Origin: Bufo bufo
Taxonomy: Eukaryota > Chordata > Amphibia > Anura > Bufonidae
Length of the DNA: 64,000 nt
Direction: 5' to 3'
Assembly (NCBI RefSeq): GCF_905171765.1
Contig: NC_053390.1
Coordinates: 141,378,968-141,442,967 of the forward strand
In this document: in pieces, positions 1 through 10,916 of the stretch
How positions within the stretch are numbered: position 1 is the stretch's first letter
How the letters are laid out: each line of letters begins with the position of its first letter
The notes under the pieces: generated by a model
What the model was told of the DNA's origin: nothing
The model's database searches: none
Seen by the model: the letters and a program-made list of their open reading frames with translations, nothing else
Position numbers and translations under genes: made by a program

Positions 1-233
1 CCGTATGTCTTCCGTTCCCGTTCCGTTTTTTGCTGAAGCATCTTTTGAAAATGTTATGCCCAGCCCAATTTTATCTATGTAATTACTGTATACTGTATAT
101 GCCATACGGAAAAACGGAACGGAAAAACGGAACAGAAACGGAAACACAACGGAAACAAAAAAACGGAACAACGGATCCGTGAAAAACGGACCGCAAAACA
201 CTGAAAAAGCCATACGGTCGTGTGCAATAGGCC
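1..233. mobile_element. PIF/Harbinger-like MITE, right part only
   Basis: This is the right part of a short non-autonomous DNA element whose left end lies outside the window. It is rich in the motifs CCGTT and CGGAAC on both strands, as in other foldback MITEs here. It ends CGTGTGCAATAGGCC and is followed by TTA at 234-236, the expected 3-bp target site. Complete relatives at 24678-24998 and 33005-33336 share the terminal GGCC and the CGTGTGCA block. It carries no gene. Confidence 0.6.
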
Positions 234-236
234 TTA

Positions 237-766
237 AAGAAATAGTTTGAAACTTAAAATGTTTATTCTAAATTCAAGTGACCTTAGACAGCTGTCGGCA
301 AAATGCCCATTTGGCCAACAGATCTTCTGCCAGCCTCCCTTCCCCCATACATATACACGCTAAGCTCAGCTGTGAATTTAGGTGTTCTCAGTGAGGAGAG
401 GAGAATAAGCTGGTTCCAGACATCTCTGGTAAGGGCTTATCTCCCATGAAAACCAAGGATCGTGCATGTTCAAAAATTTTTATCTATCATGCCAGATCCA
501 TCTTTGCCCCAACAACTACAGTCAAGCAAGAGTCACGACAACCCCATACACATTCGTTGAACAGCCGGTCCTCTCAAAATAGGTGGATTTGGCTGACACT
601 CATCTAATTTGTATGGTCAAAGTCAGGAGTGAAGTATCGGTTTATAGAATAAATGTGGCTTTTTAAGAGGCAGGACAATGAGAGAGCTTGTACGTTGAAT
701 TCCCTCTAACACAGCAGATGAAATATAATGGTATTCAATGGCCGAAGAACGTCTTTACACTCGCAC
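237..766. other. Intron after the last visible KIAA0825 exon
   Basis: This intron sequence follows the donor GTGCGAG of the exon ending at 767. I recognise no exon, repeat or RNA gene. The next exon of the gene must lie beyond the left edge. Confidence 0.5.
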
Positions 767-917
767 CTCATAAAAAGCTTTGTTGTCGTCCCAGTGGTGA
801 CTCTCCGCATCCAGGAAAAGGCTTGTAGCACAAACATTGACACAGTAGTTTGTAACTTGAATCTGGAGATCGTTGATAAATTGTTGATATCGCTGGACAA
901 CTGCTAGAAACAAGGGC
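767..917 (-). CDS. KIAA0825: KIAA0825 orthologue, coding exon 8 (last in window)
   Basis: The exon completes codon 561 and encodes residues 562-611 of the assembled reading frame. The acceptor is a pyrimidine tract ending CCCTAG at 918-919, and the donor is GAG|GTGCGAG at 765-767. The 151 bp are one base completing the split codon plus 50 whole codons, so the exon ends in phase 0. The peptide contains [13 protein letters not shown] and DAESHHWDD, which match the human KIAA0825 segment I remember almost residue for residue. This is the best conserved part of the gene in the window. No known catalytic motif is visible and the molecular function is unknown. The coding sequence should continue with the following conserved segment to the left of the window. 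Confidence 0.9.
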
Positions 918-1851
918 CTAGGGAAAAAGATGATCAAAAGAGGACACACTGAGTGGTGGTGAGGAACAAAGTGGTTGCGATAAAGTCAAACATCTGTTCT
1001 TTCAAAATGAAAACCCATCTAATAACGAGATCTCTTTTGGATTCAAAGGGGTCATCAGTGTTTTAGGTAATAAACATGTCGGAATGCGATATCAACCAAT
1101 TTAATATTATTACAGATAGTTTTTGTAAATCGTCACTTTTAAAGGCTGTGAACATCTTCAGAACAATTTTTTTATGATTGCATTTTACTCAATTTGTGCT
1201 ACAAATCATTATTTCATTTGGGCTTTATTAAAAATATTCAGCCGATTCTGAGACACAAGGGCTAAAAAACAGTCGGTTTGCAAGCTGTCGGAGTCTGAGT
1301 TCTTTGAATCCCATCATCTGACAGCTCATGTGTAGCTCTTATGTCTGAACTCCTGACCTCAAACACTTATTATGAAACAATTCTTAACAAACTAAGTGTT
1401 GCTCAGGTCAGGAGATCAGAGATGAGAGCTACACACACACACTGCTCGTTTCCATGGTTACAACCACCCTGCAATCGATCAGTGGCGCTCATGCTTGCAC
1501 ACTATAAGAAAAAATGCCAGGCTCTCTGGTGGCCGTGGGAACGCACATAGGCGTTTGCTTTTTTCTATAGTGTGCAATCACGACCATGCTGCTGGACTGC
1601 AGGGTGGTCGTAACCATGGAAACTTTCTCTGCATAATAAATGCTATTTGCTGAAGTGGCAAAACCCGTTTAAAGAGTTTGAATGAGGTTGGATACAGTCC
1701 TAGGAGACCTCAGTGTGTCATACACAACTTTTTAGGGCAATCAGGGCACTTTCAAATTAAATTCATTTGTACTGAATTGAATCTACAGACTTAATCAGAC
1801 TCCAAAGGAATTTTGGGAAATTCACTCATCTCTAAAAAAAATATATATATA
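918..1851. other. Intron between exons 7 and 8, right of the exon
   Basis: This is AT-rich intron sequence. Apart from the MITE fragment at 1436-1677, no gene or repeat is recognised. The stretch ends in a short AT dinucleotide run at 1839-1851 that supplied the TA target of the Tc1-like element starting at 1852. Confidence 0.5.
1436..1677. repeat. Fragment of a foldback MITE
   Basis: The segment contains CGTTTCCATGGTTAC near 1448 and its inverted partner GTAACCATGGAAAC near 1610, separated by a diverged hairpin stem. The complete copy at 26720-27185 has the same core and the same ending, where TTGCTGAAGTG is followed by CCCTTTAAAG. Here the left terminal repeat is missing and the right end reads CCCGTTTAAAG. 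It is a decayed non-coding MITE copy. Confidence 0.65.
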
Positions 1852-2123
1852 CAGGGAGTGCAGAATTATTAGGCAAGTTGTATTTTTGAGGATTAATTTT
1901 ATTATTGAACAACAACCATGTTCTCAATGAACCCAAAAAACTCATTAATATCAAAGCTGAATATTTTTGGAAGTAGTTTTTAGTTTGTTTTTAGTTTTAG
2001 CTATTTTAGGGGGATATCTGTGTGTGCAGGTGACTATTACTGTGCATAATTATTAGGCAACTTAACAAAAAACTAATATATACCCATTTCAATTATTTAT
2101 TTTTACCAGTGAAACCAATATAA

Positions 2124-2621
2124 GGCTACTTTCACACTAGCGTTCGGGTGTCCGCTCGTGCGCACCGTTTGAAGGGGGTCACGAGCGGCCCCGAACGCAT
2201 CCGTCTGGCCCCAATGCATTCTCAGTGGAGGCGGATCCACTGAGAATGCATCCGCCTGCCAGCGTTCAGCCTCCGCTCCGCTCAGTGAGCGGACACCTGA
2301 ACGCTGCTTGCAGCGTTCGGGTGTCCGCCTGGCCGTGCGGAGGCGAGCGGATCCGTCCACACTTACAATGTAAGTCAATGGGGACGGATCCGCTTGAAGA
2401 TGACACTATATGGCTCAATCTTCAAGCGGATCCGTTCCCAATTGACTTTCAATGTAAAGTCTGAACGGATCCGCTCAGACAACTTTCACACTTAGAAAAC
2501 TTTCTAAGTTTTAATGCAGACGCATCCGTTCTGAACGGATGCGAACGTCTGCATTATCGGAGCGGATCCGTCTGATGAAACATCAGACGGATCCGCTCCG
2601 AACGCAAGTGTGAAAGTAGCC
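2124..2621. mobile_element. PIF/Harbinger-like MITE nested in the Tc1-like element
   Basis: This is a non-coding foldback element with terminal repeats GGCTACTTTCACACT and AGTGTGAAAGTAGCC. The flanks are TAA (2121-2123) and TGA (2622-2624), a 3-bp TWA-type target duplication with one change. Removing the element and one flank restores a continuous Tc1 sequence, so it landed after the Tc1-like element. The interior is a series of inverted GGATCCG blocks. Sister copies are at 4712-5131 and 54079-54422. Confidence 0.8.
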
Positions 2622-2680
2622 TGACATCTCAACATTCACAAATATACATTTCTGACATTCAAAAACAAAACAAAAACAAA

Positions 2681-3697
2681 TCAGTGACCAATATAGCCAC
2701 CTTTCTTTGCAAGGACACTCAAAAGCCTGCCATCCATGGATTCTGTCAGTGTTTTGATCTGTTCACCATCAACATTGCGTGCAGCAGCAACCACAGCCTC
2801 CCAGACACTGTTCAGAGAGGTGTACTGTTTTCCCTCCTTGTAAATCTCACATTTGATGATGGACCACAGGTTCTCAATGGGGTTCAGATCAGGTGAACAA
2901 GGAGGCCATGTCATTAGATTTTCTTCTTTTATACCCTTTCTTGCCAGCCACGCTGTGGAGTACTTGGACGCGTGTGATGGAGCATTGTCCTGCATGAAAA
3001 TCATGTTTTTCTTGAAGGATGCAGACTTCTTCCTGTACCACTGCTTGAAGAAGGTGTCTTCCAGAAACTGGCAGTAGGACTGGGAGTTGAGCTTGACTCC
3101 ATCCTCAACCCGAAAAGGCCCCACAAGCTCATCTTTGATGATACCAGCCCAAACCAGTACTCCACCTCCACCTTGCTGGCGTCTGAGTCGGACTGGAGCT
3201 CTCTGCCCTTTACCAATCCAGCCACGGGCCCATCCATCTGGCCCATCAAGACTCACTCTCATTTCATCAGTCCATAAAACCTTAGAAAAATCAGTCTTGA
3301 GATATTTCTTGGCCCAGTCTTGACGTTTCAGCTTGTGTGTCTTGTTCAGTGGTGGTCATCTTTCAGCCTTTCTTACCTTGGCCATGTCTCTGAGTATTGC
3401 ACACCTTGTGCTTTTGGGCACTCCAGTGATGTTGCAGCTCTGAAATATGGCCAAACTGGTGGCAAGTGGCATCTTGGCAGCTGCACGCTTGTTTTTTCTC
3501 AGTTCATGGGCAGTTATTTTGCGCCTTGGTTTTTCCACACGCTTCTTGCGACCCTGTTGACTATTTTGAATGAAACGCTTTATTGTTCGATGATCACGCT
3601 TCAGAAGCTTTGCAATTTTAAGAGTGCTGCATCCCTCTGCAAGATATCTCACTAATTTTGACTTTTCTGAGCCTGTCAAGTCCTTCTTTTGACCCAT
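2681..3697 (-). pseudogene. Tc1-like transposase, one in-frame stop
   Basis: The gene runs 339 codons including the terminator from ATG at 3697, and one frame is kept throughout. It has an N-terminal helix-turn-helix region (GCSTLKIAKLLKRDHRTIKRF), then the catalytic residues of a DDE transposase: Asp in LWTDEMRVSL, Asp in MQDNAPSHAS, and Glu in SPDLNPIENLW, 37 residues after the second Asp. The only visible lesion is TGA at 3356-3358, directly after KVRKAER and before PPLNKTHK. It sits where CGA would be expected, so a CpG transition is the likely cause. The protein would cut and paste its own element. Apart from the stop, the copy looks nearly intact, including the catalytic triad. Confidence 0.88.
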
Positions 3698-4151
3698 TTT
3701 GCCAAAGGAAAGGAAGTTGCCTAATAATTATGCACACCTAATATAGGGTGTTGATGTCATTAGACCACACCCCTTCTCATTACAGAGATGCACATCACCT
3801 AATATGCTTAATTGGTAGTAGGCTTTCGAGCCTATACAGCTTGGAGTAAGACAACATGCATAAAGAGGATGATGTGGTCAAAATACTCATTTGCCTAATA
3901 ATTCTGCACGCAGTGTATATATATAAAAAAGACCCCTTTTCTCATCCTGGACAACCTCTTTAAGTTAACAAGAATTTTAATTAGAAAACCGGTCTTATGC
4001 ATCTAGTATACCAAACCATCTCCCAACAAGAGTTGTTGATCCCTAAACTCGCACAGCTCAGCCAGATGACATGGGTCAGTTATTTCCCAAAAGAACAAAA
4101 TGAAAACCATGACTCAATTATTTTTATAGCAGTAAGAAAAGCCATACATAC

Positions 4152-4408
4152 CTCTTACTCATCTGCTCGTTATAGTGTGAAGCATGGTATAAGACGTGGG
4201 CAGCGGAGGACAGGACAACTAGGGCAGTCTTCACAGGAGCCTTGTCCGGCACTTGGGAACTCCATTCTTCTAATTTAGTGAGAACTGAAGATGCCGATTT
4301 GCTAAACACATCTACAAAGCACGTCCTTATGTTCTGCAGTGAATCCGATGTGCACGCCAAGGCCAGTGGGAACAGTTTGTCAAATTCTTCCATGATGTCA
4401 AAGCAGAA
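4152..4408 (-). CDS. KIAA0825: KIAA0825 orthologue, coding exon 7
   Basis: The exon encodes residues 476-560 and the first two bases of codon 561. The acceptor is ACCTCCAG at 4409 upward, and the donor is AGAG|GTATGTATG at 4150-4152. It enters in phase 0 and ends in phase 2, and the next exon supplies the base that completes AGG. The peptide starts FCFDIMEEFDKLFPLALAC and continues through a helical stretch with VPDKAPVK, closely matching the human KIAA0825 segment that precedes the VQRYQ region. Length and phase are consistent with a functional exon, and no stop or frameshift is present. No enzymatic motif is visible. Confidence 0.92.
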
Positions 4409-4711
4409 CTGGAGGTACAAATTTATTGAAGTGCTGATATATTGGTGCTATGACTGTGTGACACAACAATTGTATGACAATGATGATGGAAGAAAGCTGT
4501 TACATTGACTTTAATATAGGAGATCGGTCCCCTGTGCCACATGTATAGAGCACAACGGATAAGTCTACCACTGCCTCTTCCTTTACATCCTACTCTATAG
4601 ATACAATACTGTCCTGTGCAAAAATTCTATTGCTGGCTCACAAGAGTCCACAAGTCTTAAAGTCGATGTGTCAGTACCAGCGCTGGAAAAAAAACACACA
4701 GTATACATTAA

Positions 4712-5131
4712 GGCCACTTTCACACTAGCATTTTTTGCGGATCCATCATGGATCTGCAAAAACGCTTCCGTTATTCCGTTACCATAATACAACTGCATTC
4801 ATCCGTCATGAATGGATCCAGTTGTATTATGTCTTCTATAGCCATGATGGATCTATCATGAACCCCATTAAAATTCAATGGGGGACGGATCCGTTTTCTA
4901 GTGTGTCAGTTTTGCTCTGCACCACATCGCGGACAGAAAAACGCTGCTTGCAGCGTTATTTCTGTCCGAGATGGGGAAGCAACCAAACGAAATGGAGTAT
5001 TCCGTTTCATTCAGTTCAGTTTTGTCCCCATTGACATTGAATGGGGACAAAACTGAAGCATTTTATTCCGCTATTGAGATCCGAAGACGGGTCTCAAAAG
5101 CGGAATTGAAACCGCTAGTGTGAAAGTAGCC
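4712..5131. mobile_element. PIF/Harbinger-like MITE with perfect TAA duplication
   Basis: The terminal repeats are GGCCACTTTCACACTAGC and CTAGTGTGAAAGTAGCC, flanked on both sides by TAA (4709-4711 and 5132-5134). The interior has inverted blocks such as GGATCC and AACGCTGC/GCAGCGTT. It is non-coding and lies in the intron between exons 6 and 7 of KIAA0825. It is the best reference copy here for the family that also gave 2124-2621 and the truncated 54079-54422. Confidence 0.82.
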
Positions 5132-5134
5132 TAA

Positions 5135-6600
5135 GCAAACCTTAAAGGGGTTATCCGACAACCAGTAAAATTTACAGGGCAGCTAGACTACTTCACAAGA
5201 AAAGTCACTTGTCACCGCTAAGGCCATTGACCGGACGGCAGTGATCATGAGTGTGTATCCAGAATATCAGCGCTTCCATCTAGCAGGGGTAGAAGCTGCA
5301 GTGCTGGAACGGGGACACGTGTAAAGGTGAGTCTTTAATTCTTTGTTGATTTGAACACTGTCCAACCACCCAGTAAATGGATGTCAGACAACTCCTTTCT
5401 TTTAGGTAATATAATTGTCTAGTAATTTAAACTGGCCCTGTAGCAAAACTTTTCATGTCATGGTGACATATCAAAGGTTTTGATTGGTGGAATTCCAAGT
5501 GCTAAGTCCCCCACGGACCGCTAAATGGAGAAGTTAGAAGCGCTCACACAAAGAGCTGCCTCTTCTCAGTGCAGGACATGGACTGGAGACTGGCTCATAG
5601 ACTTTATATAGGGCCTGTCCTCAGTAGAGAATAAACACAGCTCTCTGTGTGACCGTTTCTTTCTCCTTGTTTTAGCAATCAGTGGGGTTCTAAGCAGTCA
5701 GACCCCCACCGATCAAAAACTTTGAGATGACACTATATCAAAAGTTTTGCTAAAGTACAGGGACACTTTGATTGCTTTAGAGAAGAAAACACATTCTGTA
5801 GCTTAGCAAACGAAGGACTTCAACCATTCGCAACCGGTCAGCTCACGTAGTGTTCACAATGGAGGGGCACAATTCAGTTCCAGCTCGTATTGGGTTGAGT
5901 CCCTATTCTTGTTGTTCTATTACAGATTATAACAAGCTATATGAAATATGGCTTGCATTACTTTCTATTAAAATCCGGGATAGGACATGACACAATATAA
6001 CATATAAGAAGCAGTGTATATAAATGAAGCAGTCTCTGTAAATGAAAATAATACAGAAAATTGCTGCAGGACAGGGGTTTTCCTACTTTAAGGATCGGGC
6101 AGAGGGGTTCTAATTACTGGGGTTTATCTAGTGTAGTACCATCCAGGTCTGCCGATAACTGCCTCTCCCTATTCTCCTGTAGAGTACTTCTTAATAGTGG
6201 ATCTAAGCTAAGCCTTGGTACCTGACTTGTTTTCTGCATTAGAATGGGAGACACAGAGACCATTAGCAATACTCTTTTAGTGTAAGCTAGCATGTAAACC
6301 ACAGGTTAAATACTGACCATACACCTTGGATGGTGGTCAGGTGAAAGTCTGCATACCACACACATTGGCTGGTCTGGCCGATGTTCTCCTATACATGGAT
6401 GACTTTACTCATACCAGGAGTGAGGACTTGTTCCTAGACGATACACATGAAGTGTATACAATCATATGACTTATCTTATGGTCAAGTCATGATAACAGAT
6501 TTTGTACTTTCTATCACAGACATAGAAACAAACATAAGAAAAAAGTCAAGGAATTCATGTGGGTTTTACCAAGAATGCTTGTCTTGGTTCTAGAACTTAC
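5135..6600. other. Intron between exons 6 and 7
   Basis: A TTAAAGGGGTTATCC motif at 5142 looks like the left end of a T2-like MITE, and a decayed partner (CAGACAACTCCTTTC) lies near 5385. A second segment with related inverted ends spans about 5425-5760 (CCCTGTAGCAAAACTTTTC and its inverse). The rest, to the donor at 6600, shows nothing recognisable. Confidence 0.45.
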
Positions 6601-6825
6601 CTTTGCTACTCTTTTTGGCTTCTGTTTTTCCGAGATGGATCCATAGTGTTCATAGGTGTTGGAGATGCAGACAACGTCCATTTGGGACCTTCCCTTAAGA
6701 GACAATTCTGCATAATCTCTCAGCAGAACAGAAGTGGTCATTGTTTCCAATTCACTGCTTATACTATGCGACAGGGGAACTGACAGCTGTTGAACGCTAT
6801 TCCTCCAACCAAATTTCAAGGTAGG
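6601..6825 (-). CDS. KIAA0825: KIAA0825 orthologue, coding exon 6
   Basis: The exon encodes residues 401-475, 75 whole codons in phase 0 at both ends. The acceptor is TTTTTTATAG at 6826 upward, and the donor is GCAAAG|GTAAGTTC at 6599-6601. The peptide begins PTLKFGWRNSVQQLSVPLSH and matches the human LDFGWRSAF segment. The later part (YEHYGSISEKQKPKRVAK) corresponds to the human stretch before FCSDIM, and this middle section is more diverged. No stop is present. It joins directly in frame to exon 7. Confidence 0.9.
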
Positions 6826-6943
6826 CTATAAAAAAATAAAAAAAGTGTACAAAATCAACATGAAAGGATGAACTCAAAGGACGTGTCATTTCGCTCCGCT
6901 ATATGACCAAATGTGTAAATGTACCCTTATGTGCTGCAGCAAT

Positions 6944-7245
6944 TTAAAGAAGTGTTCCCACCAAAAAGGGAGTGGATACTTGTGATGTTATCCAGTCCCT
7001 TCTGATCCTCAGCTGTGTCATATAACCGACACTCTGACTCTCCAACTGACAGAATGACTTCCTGTACACACATAAGACACTGTGTCAGCTGGAGAGTCAG
7101 ACTGTTAGTCACATGACACAGCTGAGGACTAAGAGAGTGGATAACTCACAGTTACAGTTTTAAGATTAAGATTACCTGCACTACAATTTACATCATCTAT
7201 CTTTATAAAGAGCCAAATACATTTTTTGTGGTAACACTTCTTTAA
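6944..7245. mobile_element. T2/Kolobok-like foldback MITE
   Basis: The ends are TTAAAGAAGTGTTCCCACC and, inverted, GGTAACACTTCTTTAA, so TTAA is the target. The arms carry inverted blocks such as CAGCTGTGTCAT/ATGACACAGCTG. It is 302 bp and has no coding capacity. The right TTAA is shared with the next repeat at 7242. Confidence 0.75.
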
Positions 7246-8184
7246 CCCCTTCCCAAGCGCTGCAGTACATGTATGGAGGAAGTCGGGTCTACAGCACAGT
7301 GAGTGCCATAGCCACCGGGTGCTTGCTGTCTCACAGAGCAGAGGGGCTAGTGTCTGCAATTGACGACAATGCCGATCTTAGACATGCAACCCCTCAGATG
7401 CCATAGTCAAATGTGACCACGTCATCTGAATGGTAAAAATGCGGGAACGCTGTACTCCCGCACTGGAACAGCTTCCTCTTGCTGAGATCGGGGAAGCTAT
7501 TGTCTGATGATAGGCTGGTGCCTGCTGGAGGCTCTAATGCCTATCACAGGTATATTTCAATACAGGCTTGCAGGTGGCAGCACTGCACTGGAATATGAAT
7601 TCCATATTAAGTAATGTATCAAATTCTATTACTAAATAGAAAAGGCAGTCTATTGCTTGTTATAGTCACCTATAAGAAAAACATTATAAAAAATTTAAAA
7701 AGTAAAAAAAATATAACAATTCCAATCACCCCCCCTCCCTTTACCTAGAACGAAAATAAAAATTTAAAATAAAATCATACACATCGCCACGTCCCAACCA
7801 AAACACCCGTACTATTAAATTATAGAAATTATTTATCCCATATGGTGAATTTTTTTCAGAATCAAAACAAAAGAAAACCTATACGAATGTTGTATTGCTG
7901 TAGTGGTACTGGCCCAGAGAATGAAGTGTACAGGTCAGTTTTACCACATAGGGAACGCCACAAAAACAAAACTCTTAAAACTGTAAAACTGCGGCAGAAT
8001 AGTTTGTTTTTTTTCCAATTCCATCCCATTTGGGATTTTTTTTTATTCCAGCTTACCATTACATTGTATGCAACAATAACTGGTGTCATTAGAAAGTGCA
8101 ACTTGCCCTGCAAAAAGACAAACCCTCATATGGCTATGTGAACAAAAATAAAAAAGTTATGGCTCTGGGAAGGCAGGGAGTTAA
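7242..8184. repeat. TTAA-bounded interspersed repeat (TTAACCCCTT type)
   Basis: The left end reads TTAACCCCTTCCC and the right end GGCAGGGAGTTAA, a rough inverted repeat bounded by TTAA on both sides. The interior includes AT-rich runs and a segment around 7790-8150 of a type I associate with long amphibian non-autonomous repeats. Short open frames on both strands (for example near 7842-8141) have no recognisable product. Classification beyond TTAA targeting is uncertain. Confidence 0.5.
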
Positions 8185-8372
8185 AAATGAAAACGTGAAA
8201 AAAAAATTAGATCCTGAGAGGAAGTAGGTAGCAGGTGATGGTCTCTCAGAACAATCCCTGCCCAGAGCACTGCAGTCCTACACTATGGTTAATTGTTTGA
8301 CATTATATATTGGGTGAATCCAGATATATAGCTCCTTACTATAAAAACACATGAAGACTTTGGCAACATTAC

Positions 8373-8455
8373 CATTTCTTTCATCAGCAAGGAGCTCTCA
8401 TCCAAAATAATGTTCTTTCTAGTAGTGTCATCACTGCAATCCATCCTCCGACTCC
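8373..8455 (-). CDS. KIAA0825: KIAA0825 orthologue, coding exon 5
   Basis: This short exon completes codon 373 and encodes residues 374-400. The acceptor is TATGTTTAG at 8456 upward, and the donor is GAAATG|GTAATG at 8371-8373. The 83 bp are two bases completing a split codon plus 27 codons, so the exon ends in phase 0. The peptide (SRRMDCSDDTTRKNIILD and onward) is acidic and poorly conserved. Its place was chosen by splice sites and phase: it fits both neighbours exactly. It corresponds to the variable human segment before the LDFGWR motif. Of the eight exons this rests least on sequence similarity. Confidence 0.75.
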
Positions 8456-9480
8456 CTAAACATAGAAAAGGTGGATAGGGGAGTTGAAGATATTGCAGTA
8501 GTAGCAATTTTATAAAAAAAAATCATAATATTCAGTCATTTTAATCATGTAATGTAACTCATACTATGGTATACTATGCTGCTGCTCTTTTGTGGTTTTG
8601 TCTATGGCATGTTCTGTGCTTTGTGAAAGTCTGAAAAGAAATACAATTTTATCCATTTATATTTTCATTTTTAAGCACCAGATATTGTCCTTATCACTAG
8701 ATTGACGTTGGAAAAAACGTGTTAAAATTTCAGCAATAATCTGCACCGATAAAATTACTGCTAAAAATAAGTTATATAGGATTCAGCAATCACGTGTTCC
8801 CTTTTCTACCAGGCGTCTGATCACACCTACTATGGCAGCTAACACAAATAGAAAACTTCTAATCCCTTATCAAATCCTCAGTGAAAATGTAAGATGCTGG
8901 CAGGCAAGAAGTACCTGGATTTTTATCTCTCCAAGCAGTATGAGATTATTCTCAAAATTCATTTGTAGGACAAAGATACAGAGACCTTTCTGTCTTGACA
9001 ATGTGAAAGCAGCAATAACACTTTTTTCCCCTTTTTCTTATCATTAGAGGTTATCTCTTGGGAAGCAATTGCCTTCTTAACAGCTTCTTTTAATCCAACC
9101 TCAGTAGAGACCTTTATTAAGTTTTTAAAGAACACTGAAAGCTCTAAACAGGCAATATGACTGCCATGATTCTATATTCTCTGTTCATTTGTGATGACTT
9201 TTTACAATCGGAAAATGTTACCACTGATAAAAGGGCAGAAAGAGCAAGGCTGCCTCTGCCAGTCCCATGGTACCTCTTGGGGGAAAAAAAAAAGTCCTTC
9301 TATTATATAGCAATTCCTTTCACCTAAGGAAGATTAGGAAAAGCAGGCTCTACTTAAAACACCCTGCCTGCATGTCTTGTACTAAATCAAGTACAGATAA
9401 AAGAACATATGTCTTTAATTCAGTCTAGAACAAAGCAATACAAAAATGAACAAAAATCTATTGTTCACATTTATTCAGAT
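8456..9480. other. Intron between exons 4 and 5, left part
   Basis: This is AT-rich sequence with no repeat ends, exon or RNA gene that I recognise. A poly-A tract of 10 bases lies near 9282. Confidence 0.4.
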
Positions 9481-9499
9481 TACAAAAGTAAAACTATTC

Positions 9500-10040
9500 T
9501 TCATTATCGCATTTGACGTTTTAGATCTCTTCCCAGTTATGTTCCCCCCAAAGGCAGAGTACTGGTTCTCCTTAAAGAGACCAGCCTTTTTATAAAGACT
9601 TTTTAGCAGCGCGCCACGGTATAGAGACTTACTGGCAATGCTCCATGGTGAAAAAAAATATGCAAAGAGGTATCTCCTCAGGAAAGAGAACTGTCTTGTT
9701 AGTGCTACCTTCTGGAAGTGGCCCCTTGTGAGTCAAAGTGTGACTTTTGAACAAGCCTTGGGACATGACAAGGGAAAATAGCCAAGCCCAATATCCATTC
9801 GTAGACAGCTGTTTCGGGGTGCTTGCCCTTCATCAATACAGAGTAAGATTCTGGCTGGTTGAGTGTGATGCCTTGAAAGTAGCTTAGGCAGGGTGCTGGC
9901 TCTCCTAAAAGGTTAAAAAGTCGCCTCAAGTCGCTAGTGCCTGAAGGAGGCACAAGCGAGATGTTTCTCTTTCCTCGGGAGATACCTCTTTGCATATTCC
10001 GCCCAAAGTGTAATTTGATGTCTGATAAAAAGTTTAACAT
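9500..10040. repeat. Interspersed repeat with inverted ends near 9658 and 9997
   Basis: The block ATATGCAAAGAGGTATCTCC at about 9658 recurs inverted as GAGATACCTCTTTGCATAT at about 9980-9997, giving a stem of roughly 30 bp around a 270-bp loop. The loop contains CGAAACAGCTG inverted (CAGCTGTTTCGGGGTGCTTG near 9808), which I associate with a common amphibian short repeat. No terminal target duplication was found, so the class (SINE or MITE) is open. Confidence 0.5.
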
Positions 10041-10054
10041 CCCATCAAAATGAT

Positions 10055-10345
10055 TTAAAGGGGTTATCCTACAAAAAGTACATCAGATTGTGGGAGGTCC
10101 GACTATTGAGGCCACCAGCAATTCCAAGAACTAGGGGTTCCCGAGATCCCTCTTTGAATGGAGCAGTGCTGGACATAATGGCCTACCATTCCATTAATTT
10201 CTAATTGATTAAGCACTGTCTATAGAAGTGAATAAAGCGGTGGACTGACTGGAACACTACTGCCCATTCTGAGAGGGAGCTTAGGGACTCCTCTTTCTTG
10301 GGACTGCTGGGGTGGTAAATACTTTGGAATTACCCCCTTTAAAGT
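10055..10345. repeat. T2-like MITE, TTAAAGGGGTT ends
   Basis: The left end is TTTAAAGGGGTTATCC (10055) and the right end is AATTACCCCCTTTAAAG (about 10328-10344), in inverted orientation. The interior contains the GGAGGTCCGACT and ACTAGGGGTTCC blocks shared with other copies. It is non-coding. Confidence 0.6.
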
Positions 10346-10372
10346 CTGAGCTGAGTCAAAAAGTCAACAGTT

Positions 10373-10612
10373 TGGATACACCTTTTCATGCCATGGTTTT
10401 TCTTGAGTTTTTTATTTTCTAATTTGTAGATTTAAATTAAAGTAGGAACACATATGGAATTAAGCAGTAAACAAAAAAGAATTAAATAAATCAGAATGTG
10501 GCTTATATTTTAGATTCAAAGTAGCCTCCTTTTGCTTTGATGACAGCTCTGCACACTCTTGGCATTCTCTCAATCAGCTTCTTAAGGTGGTGTCCATCAT
10601 ATGACGGGTCTG
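10373..10612 (-). mobile_element. Tc1-like element fragment
   Basis: The segment starts TTTGGATACACCTTTTCATG and continues through AGTAGCCTCCTTTTGC and CTTGGCATTCTCTCAATCAG, which recur in a widespread fish and frog Tc1-like family (remembered similarity). In reverse complement it would be the 3' end of a transposase. It is cut off at about 10612 and the other end is absent, so this is a dead remnant. Confidence 0.6.
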
Positions 10613-10916
10613 AGAAACCACAATGCAGATGTGAACAAAGCCTTAGCTTCTGCATTTATACAAAAATATTCTAATTCATGTATAGCTCGGTATTGTTGAA
10701 GAGCTAAAACACAAATATATTAGGTACAGAGATAGTAGTCGTACCTGGGCCTTGCTGCCTGAGGGTCCCAATGACTCCTCTTCTACATAAGGGCACATGA
10801 ATATTAATGAATATTATAAATGCAGGTGGTAGATGTGGTCTGTGGATAGCCCTGCTTAGTAAGTAATAATACAATTCATATTCATATCTCTTACAGATAT
10901 CAATGGACCACATTAC

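Larger units (their letters stand above)
1852..3915 (-). mobile_element. Tc1-like (DD37E) transposon, interrupted
   Basis: The terminal inverted repeats share GTGCAGAATTATTAGGCAA at the left end and, inverted, at the right end (3885-3909). TA dinucleotides flank both ends, as expected for Tc1/mariner insertion. The transposase (2681-3697) is on the minus strand. A 498-bp MITE has inserted at 2124-2621, between the stop codon and the terminal repeat; without it the element is about 1.56 kb, a normal Tc1 length. It lies in the KIAA0825 intron between exons 7 and 8, in the same orientation as the gene. The spacing between the last two catalytic residues is 37, the value described for the TRT group of Tc1-like elements. 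Confidence 0.9.
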
